Program-made: the position numbers and the translations under genes
Assembly: GCA_016946835.1 (NCBI GenBank)
Contig: JACVTC010000008.1
Coordinates: 1,867,501-1,925,000, forward strand
DNA: 57,500 nucleotides
DNA from: Neocallimastix lanati (nom. inval.)
Taxonomy: Eukaryota > Neocallimastigomycota > Neocallimastigomycetes > Neocallimastigales > Neocallimastigaceae
Reading direction: 5' to 3'
Shown: positions 44,668 through 57,500 of the stretch, piece by piece
How positions within the stretch are numbered: the first letter of the stretch is position 1
How the letters are laid out: every line of letters starts with the position of its first letter
Notes under the pieces: model-generated
Seen by the model: only the letters and a program-made list of their open reading frames with translations
What the model was told of the DNA's origin: nothing
Databases searched by the model: none

Positions 44668-45359
44668 CCGTTGAACAAGACTAATAACTAAAGTATATAT
44701 AAAATGTTTAAAAATATGTAATATTTATTAAAAAAAAAAATAAATTAATTAATATAAATGTATAAATGAATATTTATTAATTAAAGTATTTTACTTTTTT
44801 TCATTTGTGGTAAGTTATTGCACAAATTTCATTAAAATATATGAAAAATTAAATAAATTTTAAGATGATGAGTAATAAATTATTAGTTAAATTTCATTTC
44901 TTAACCCTTTTTTTTTTTTTTTTTTTTTTTTTAGTTTTGTTTTGTTTTGTTTTGTTTATATTTTCAAAATTAAAAATTTTAAGTTCTAAAGAAATTTAAT
45001 AGCGAAAAATTTTTGTATAACTATAATTAATAATACACTAAAATAAAATTATATAAGTATTAAATTTATAATTTGATTATTTGGTTTAATATTAATAAAA
45101 AAAGTTTTATTTAATTTAAAAATTTCAATAATTTTAGCTATTTAAATTATTTTATTATAAATCATATCTGTATTAAACAAAGGATGATTCTATAAAATAG
45201 TAATAATATATATAAAAGAAATTAAAGAATTTTTATAAATCATATATTAACATTATTATAATAATTAATTATTAATATCCTAAAATTAGTTTTTCATAAA
45301 TTCTGCTTATATTAATAGATTTTAATATTGATATAAAAAAATCTAATAATTAATATAAA
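43573..45359. other. 1.8-kb intergenic region between KAT14 and CFAP57
   Basis: Both neighbours read rightward, so this should hold the KAT14 terminator and the CFAP57 promoter. It contains an 18-bp minisatellite at 44062-44235, poly-A at 44627-44666, a poly-T at 44909-44932, and two diverged copies of a block of roughly 300 bp (about 44300-44530 and 44685-44920). No supported gene is present; reading frames here are AT-driven. Confidence 0.6.
44062..44235 (+). repeat. 18-bp minisatellite (ATTGATTTTATTATTTTT type)
   Basis: About nine imperfect copies of ATTGATTTTATTATTTTT, with single-base variants (TTTC in place of TTTT, one extra T). Confidence 0.9.
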
Positions 45360-51283
<5,924 letters not shown>

Positions 51284-51669
51284 TAACATTAGTGTATGTT
51301 TTATTTATTCATTTACATCAGCACCTTTTTTAATGAAATATATATTATCTATTAAATTGAATTGTTTTATTATTATATTTCTTTTTTATCATTATTATTA
51401 TTTGTATTAGTATTTATAAGAGCATGATATAAATATAAAAAACGAAATATAAAATTATATTAATTGGTTGTATATATTTAAAAAAAGAAGAAATAATTTT
51501 ATTATTATAAATTAAGATATATATAATTTCTATATCCTTGTTTCAATTTTTAATAAAATTATTATAAATATTATGAAAAATAACTTACATGAAAGCTACA
51601 ACATAAATATAATAAAAATAATAAAATCAAGTAATTATAATTTCTTCTAAAATAAAAATAAATAAATAA

Positions 51670-51705
<36 letters not shown>

Positions 51706-52001
51706 ACTAAAAATATTTGTTTGTTTGTATATTTGTTTATTTATTAATTATTTTATTTATTCATTTATTTATTTATTTATTATTTATTTATTTATTGTTT
51801 AATTGTTTATTTATGGTTAATTTATATTTTATTTATTTATTTTACATCTATTTTTTTTGTTTTGTTTTGTTTTGTTTTATTTTATTTTATTTTAAAATAA
51901 TAATAGATATAATACATAATTATTTAATTTCTATTTGATAAAGAAGATAAAAGATATAAAAAATATTTTACTTAATTATAAAAAAATAATTAAATTATTA
52001 T
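51284..52001. other. Spacer between convergent CFAP57 and BEM46 genes
   Basis: 718 bp holding an A tract at about 51673-51704, TTTATT repeats around 51735-51850 and a TTTTG run near 51860-51880. Both genes end into it. No gene is seen. Confidence 0.65.
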
Positions 52002-53532
52002 TTAATAACAGTCTTCAATATTTTTGTTCCACCAATTTTTTATACAGTTATAATATTCTGGATGAATGCAAGTATCATTATGATGTACATTATCAAAACG
52101 ATACCAGAAAACATTATATTGTTCAGGTACTAAAATTTGTTCTGGTATATATTGTTCTCTATTTAATGACTCTTCAATCTCTCTTTCTTTCTGAGTACTG
52201 GCTTCACGACGAGTATTTCTTAATATTTGACAAAGTTCTTCAAATTGATTAGCTGGAACAATTTCATCTAATTCACTACTTAATAATAATATTGGAAGGA
52301 AATTTTCACTTCCATTTTTATCCTTCATTTTATAAGTAAATTTTAATAATTCTTTTTCAGATTCCCATTTTTCATGACAAAGGAACGTAAATGGGGTTAG
52401 CAACGGAATAAGATTTGGAATCAATTTTCTCTGTTTGATAAATTAAATGTATAATGGATTTTGTTTTAATAAATATTATTTAATTAAATTTCGTTTTTTT
52501 TTTTTTTTTTACTTATTTCTTACATATTACCATTGTTAAAAATGTATTTTCTAAAATTAGTCCATGAATTCTATCTTGATTTTTGGCTGCTAAATAAATA
52601 GCAACAGCACCGCCAATAGATTGACCAAAAATAACAATTTTGGAATCTTTTAAATCTGGACGCTTAAAAATATATTCAAGAGTTGTCTTTAATATTTTTA
52701 ATTTTTTTTTTTTTTTTTTACAAAAAAAAAAAAAAATATTTATTAATTATGATTAAATAAAAATTATTAAAATTTATGTTGAGAAATAAAAAATGTTACA
52801 TTATTATATGATTTTAAATATATTTAACAATAATTAGTATTAATAATGATAATAAATACTTCTGCATCAATTTTTATTCCTTCTTCAGAAGCTTGACCTT
52901 CACTAAATCCATATCTATGCGAAATAGTAAATTTAATATAAATAATAATATTTTAATATAGTAATAAATTAATTATAATTTAAATTTAGAAATATAAGTA
53001 CTAACCCTCGATATGAGATAATTAAAACATTACAACTATACTCTTCAACAAAAGATTTAACAATTGGTAATCTATGACCCTTTCATTTAAAATTTAATAA
53101 TTTTTTCAATAAATTTATATTTAAAATTTAATTATTCCTATATATTAAAAGTATATTATAAGTAGAAATATAATATTTTGTGTAATCATTTTTTTTTTTT
53201 TCTTTTTTCTTTAACTAATTATTTACCATATTTCCTGCATTTGCATGGAAATAAATTAATGTTGTTTTTGCGAGCCTTGTTTTTTTATCATCAACAAATT
53301 TTTTTACAAGAAATGCTTTTATTATAATTCCATCTTTTGTTTTAATATCTAAATCCTCATAATCATCCATTTCAAAATCCTTTGGAGTGTAAGTAAATTT
53401 TCGAGAATCTATTGGACAATTTGCAGCATAAATAATTTTATTTTGCAATTTGTAAATTATAAATCCAGATATCCCAACAATAAATGATAATATATATGTA
53501 GAATATTGAATTATATCGTAATTAAACTTCAT
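52002..53532 (-). CDS. BEM46/ABHD13-family alpha/beta hydrolase, 339 residues
   Basis: A membrane-anchored serine hydrolase of the BEM46/ABHD13 group; the natural substrate of the family is not well defined. An N-terminal hydrophobic segment (about residues 11-28, YILSFIVGISGFIIYKL) looks like a signal anchor. Next come YFHANAGNMGHRLP (oxyanion-side motif), ISYRGYGFSEGQ and the nucleophile elbow G-Q-S-I-G-G-A with Ser about 168. The likely acid is Asp about 252 in SSELDEIVP and the likely His is about 314 in VHHND. The full triad is present, so it is probably active. Exons: 53227-53532, 53006-53079, 52860-52914, 52531-52686, 52002-52430; the sum of 1,020 nt is a multiple of three. A charged loop of about 35 residues (ASTQKEREIEESLNREQ) lies between Asp and His. 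Start ATG at 53530-53532. Confidence 0.93.
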
Positions 53533-54600
53533 GATTATTATAATTACTAACCAAAAAAAAAAGAAATTTTTTAATTAAATATTATATCTTAAATATTATA
53601 TATTATCTTTTATCTTTTTTTTTTTTAATAATTATTAGCTTATTTATTTATAATATTTATTTTTAATTTATTTATATTTATTATTTTCTTCTTTTCTTTT
53701 TTTTTTTATAAATATATATTTGAAATTTGATTTATAATTGAAATTTTAGATTTTGCGATATAATATATACAAATAAAATTATATTTTTTTTAAAAAAAAA
53801 TATTTTAATAATTTATAATAATATACTTCATTATACTTTAAAATTTATTTATATAAAACTATATAAAATATATACATTATAGACTACTGGAGGATATATA
53901 ACTAAAAGAATTTATTATATAAATTATATTATTTATATATAAATGTATAATACATATAAATTGATTTATTTATTATATCATTCATATTAGCTTTTAAAAC
54001 AAATAAAATATATATATATTTTAAAATCATTTTTAATAAATTTAGAAATGAATTTTTATTTTTTTAATCTATTTTTTTATAAAAATAAACAACAAAATTA
54101 ATTATTCATTTTTATTAACATAATTATTCAATGCTGTAAATAACAATGAAGAATATAAAATATCATGATTTAGCATTACATACAAATTATGCAATAAATT
54201 TATTTGTTAATTATATAAATCCAATTAAGACTATTAAATTATTATGAATATTTATAATTAATATTTATCAAAATATATATACATATTTTAAAATATACAT
54301 ATTTTAAAATTAATAACATTTTTTAATATATTTATTTTATTTTATTTTATTTTATTTTTCATTTTATTTTATTTTATTTTATTTATTTATTTCTCTTTTA
54401 ATAGAGATAGATATTTATAATTAATATTGTAGTTATTGAATAAAAAAAATTCAGATTTTTTAATTGTATTATTGTATATACTATTATTATATATATTCGA
54501 TTTTCAAATATAAATTGATTTGAGTTAATCAGTTCTGATAAAAATATTTCAATATTATTTCATTATTAATAATATTTTATATTAAATGAATATAATATTA
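53533..54600. other. Spacer upstream of BEM46 and downstream of the receptor gene
   Basis: About 1.07 kb of A/T-rich DNA with TTTTA runs near 54325-54390. It must include the BEM46 promoter near 53533 and the receptor's 3' end. No gene-like frame or RNA fold was recognised. Confidence 0.6.
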
Positions 54601-57500
54601 TTAAGTTTTCTTATTTATTTTGTAATGGATATATAGTATATCAAATCTTTTAATAAATAAATTTATTATTACACTTGTTGTATATATAATAGAACTCAGT
54701 GATGATATTAAATCTTGAACTAATATTGATATACCATTTAAGTTCTCATTAACTATAAAACTAAGAATTTCAAAAATAAAATAGATATATACTGTTGCCG
54801 CTAAATCCTACATAACATATTAAATATTAAATAGTAATTTCGTTTTTGATTAATCCCAATATACTCTGGTATTTATGATGATAAATATATAATTACCTCT
54901 TTAAAATTTTTTTCAACATCTCTTATTAAATATGCAATATAACTAGTATAGCTCAGTATGGTTAAATCTATTACATTACTATTTTATTTTATATTTTATA
55001 TATATATATTATTAATAATATTTTTATATTTAATAATCAAGTTTTTAATATTATTATACTTTATATAATTTAAACTGGGTATTTTGCATATTTCATATTC
55101 TTTATGTGTGCTATTATACTTTGTTTGTAATGTCACTGATTGATTAAAAGCCCATATTACAATAATGATAATTTTATATAAAACCAATAATCCAAGAAAA
55201 GCAATAATATTAATGTCTTTAATTCTTAAATCTATTTTTACAGAACCTTTAAAGCTTTTGAAATTATTAATTTTTATAATATATATTTTAATACATATAT
55301 AATAATAAAATATCTTACTTATAATTAATCATCTAAATGCAATATTATATATATAATTACATTCTATATATTCTCTTAGATTTAATTAATATTGAACCAA
55401 AAACTAATGAAAAACCCTATATTATATATAATAATACTATTTTAAAACATAATATTTAATTATATTTTATTTATATACATTATTTGTTAAATTAATTACT
55501 ATATATTTAAAAGTATATATGGCATAACATTTTATGAGAGTTCTTTCATAGGTTATAAAATACGAATATGAGTAATTAAATATAGTTCCAACTAAAATTA
55601 TAATTAAAAATTTAACACCTCCTAATACAAAAACAATTATTAATAATAATGTATAAATTAATTATTTAATGATCTTTTTAATTGAATCAAATTATTATTT
55701 TTTTTTATTACCTCCTTTTATTTCTGGACGTTTTCTATATATTAAAAGTAATACTATCAACATTACTGAAATTATTATTAATATTAATAAAACTACTCGA
55801 ATTGCTATATCCATTCCTCTTATTCTTTCAAGTTTATAATATTCATTACAATATTTTCCTTTAAAAAAAGTACTAGTACACTTGCATACATTATTCTTTA
55901 TACATTTGCCGCCATTACAACCTTTATCACATTTTGGCTCATAACTATTTTTTTATATTAATATAAAAATATTTATTATTTTTTGAATGATATTATATTT
56001 AATATATTCAATATATGAATAAATAATCATATAATTATATAATCTTATGAATTTTTTTGATTATTTTATTATAATTATTAATATAAAAAATAAAAAATAA
56101 AAGATGTATATATATATTAATACATATATATATATATATTATACCATATCTTGATGTTGCTTTCATTGATAGCCTGATTTAAATAATTCTCAGGGCATTC
56201 CAAAATTTCAAGATCAAATTCTATTTTTGATTGAGAAAATTCAATATATTCTCCTAATATATATATATAATAAAATAAATAAACGTAAATAAAAATATAT
56301 ATTAATTAAAATAAACTATTATTTTATGATAAATATACCAAAAGTTAATATTTGAAAAATTAATTTGTAGTTTCCAGGATTTGCTAAGACTATAATAATT
56401 ATTATTAATAATCATTATTAATGAAATTTAAATATCATTTTATATCTATATTTACTTTCTACAGATGGAATACTGCACACATCATCCCAACAATAACTAT
56501 ATGTTTGACCATATATTTTTGTATTATATGTATTATTCATTTCAATTTCAAATATTATTAAATCATTAAGATTTGTATCTTCTAAATCTTCTTGAAAATG
56601 TAAAACTTTTAAATATAAATATGTATTATATAACAATCGATTAATTTATCTTAAAAAATAATTAAAAATTAATATTGTATTATTTATTAAATAACAAATT
56701 TTACCATTATTATAGTCATCATATAAATAACCTATAAATTATTAATAATATTTAAATAAATAAAATAAAATTAAATTATTTGAATTATTTTTATATATTA
56801 AAAATATACATTTAATAGTATCTGGTATTTTCTGGCCTGAATATATTGATATTGAACTATTGAAGTTTGATTTAATATAAGATGGATTTGTTGAAAATAC
56901 ATTTTCAGTGATTTCTAATTCTTTTTTATTGCTAAAATATGGAATTGAATTTATTATTAATCCATAAGCAACATTACCTTTTAAATTTTAACATTATATT
57001 TATTAATTTCATTAATATTAAATTACTTTCTTAATTCACCTCAATTAAAAAAATTTTATACATTATTTAATACCATGTATTGCTGAATTATTATTAAATT
57101 CACAATTGTTAAATGAAATAGCATCATGTCCATAGAGAAACTCAGAATATACTATACCACCATATTTTAATGCTTCATTATTTGTAAAAATTGAATCTTC
57201 AACAACAATAGTTTTTTTTTGAATTCCACTTTTTTGATTAATAAATGTACCTTTAATACTCGTATTATTTAAAAAATTTAATTTTTTTATATCATATATT
57301 CCAAAAGAATTAGAACCATCAATTCTAGTAAATCCGTTCTTAAAAAAGCTATTTTTAATAGTGGTATTTGTTATATATGAATAAGAATATAATGCTGTTG
57401 TAATGCCTCTATCTTTATTATTAATAAAAAATGTTAATATATACATATTAAAATTTAATTAATAAAACTAATTTTTTTTTTTTTTAAAAAAAAATTAAAA
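54601..57500 (-). CDS. Class C GPCR-like receptor with beta-helix and EGF-like ectodomain (5' part off the right edge)
   Basis: From the N-terminal side, the first visible exon (about 57408 or beyond to 57074) has Asn-rich rungs (SFFKN, SIFTNNEALKYGGIVYS, CEFNNNSAIHG) typical of right-handed parallel beta-helix (pectin-lyase-like) proteins. Next is a beta-rich segment (ILANPGNYKLIFQILTFG) and a Cys-rich EGF-like module (CDKGCNGGKC, CKC, YC). Seven hydrophobic segments follow: IAIRVVLLILIIISVML, VKFLIIILVGTIFN, CYAIYTFKYIGFSLVFGS, INIIAFLGLLVLYKIIII, VIDLTILSYTSYIAYLI, AATVYIYFIFEILSFIV, SIIYTTSVIINLFI. The third, with GFSLVFGSILIKSKRIYRI, resembles the class C (GABA-B-like) consensus. Exons: 57074-?, 56810-56977, 56705-56731, 56456-56605, 56339-56389, 56145-56253, 55712-55944, 55500-55618, 55361-55416, 55060-55254, 54897-54978, 54601-54807. 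Ligand unknown; a plant-polysaccharide or surface cue is speculation. Confidence 0.82.

Noticed and set aside
54935-54970. tRNA-like A-box (TAGCTCAGTATGGTTA)
   Set aside because: No acceptor stem, anticodon arm or B-box follows, and the minus strand encodes a receptor transmembrane exon (54897-54978) in correct phase.

Overview
The window looks like nuclear DNA from an anaerobic gut fungus (Neocallimastigomycota). The sequence is extremely AT-rich, with long A, T, AAT and AAAAAT runs. Genes carry many short GT-AG introns. A ciliary/flagellar gene (CFAP57) points to a swimming zoospore stage and argues against Dictyostelium. A class C GPCR with a beta-helix ectodomain fits what I recall of gut-fungal gene families. 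The organism assignment is an inference; the gene calls do not depend on it.

Layout, left to right. (1) 2-3662 (+): 3' part of a 5-oxoprolinase / hydantoinase-B gene with a cluster of microexons. (2) 4745-18085 (-): one giant gene with a single intron, encoding a coiled-coil protein of about 4,403 residues built from four tandem units of about 1,060 residues. (3) 18086-21966: gene-free DNA including a 640-bp AAAAAT satellite. (4) 21967-33918 (-): VPS13 lipid-transfer protein, reconstructed as 30 exons and 2,998 residues. (5) 34486-36355 (-): TRM82/WDR4, 9 exons, 358 residues. (6) 36696-43572 (+): a KAT14/ATAC2-type histone acetyltransferase with a large low-complexity insert. (7) 45360-51283 (+): CFAP57, 17 exons, 1,224 residues. 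(8) 52002-53532 (-): BEM46/ABHD13-type alpha/beta hydrolase, 5 exons, 339 residues. (9) 54601 to beyond the right edge (-): class C GPCR-like receptor with beta-helix and EGF-like ectodomain.

I placed splice sites by hand from GT-AG signals, reading phase and family similarity. For VPS13, TRM82, CFAP57 and BEM46 the exon sum is an exact multiple of three. For KAT14 that holds only if a 2-nt exon is accepted. The genes do not form a pathway; this is ordinary eukaryotic gene order with unlinked housekeeping functions. No mobile elements with coding capacity, rRNA, tRNA or CRISPR arrays were seen. The most notable items are the four-unit giant protein, the KAT14 homologue outside animals, the beta-helix GPCR and the microexons.
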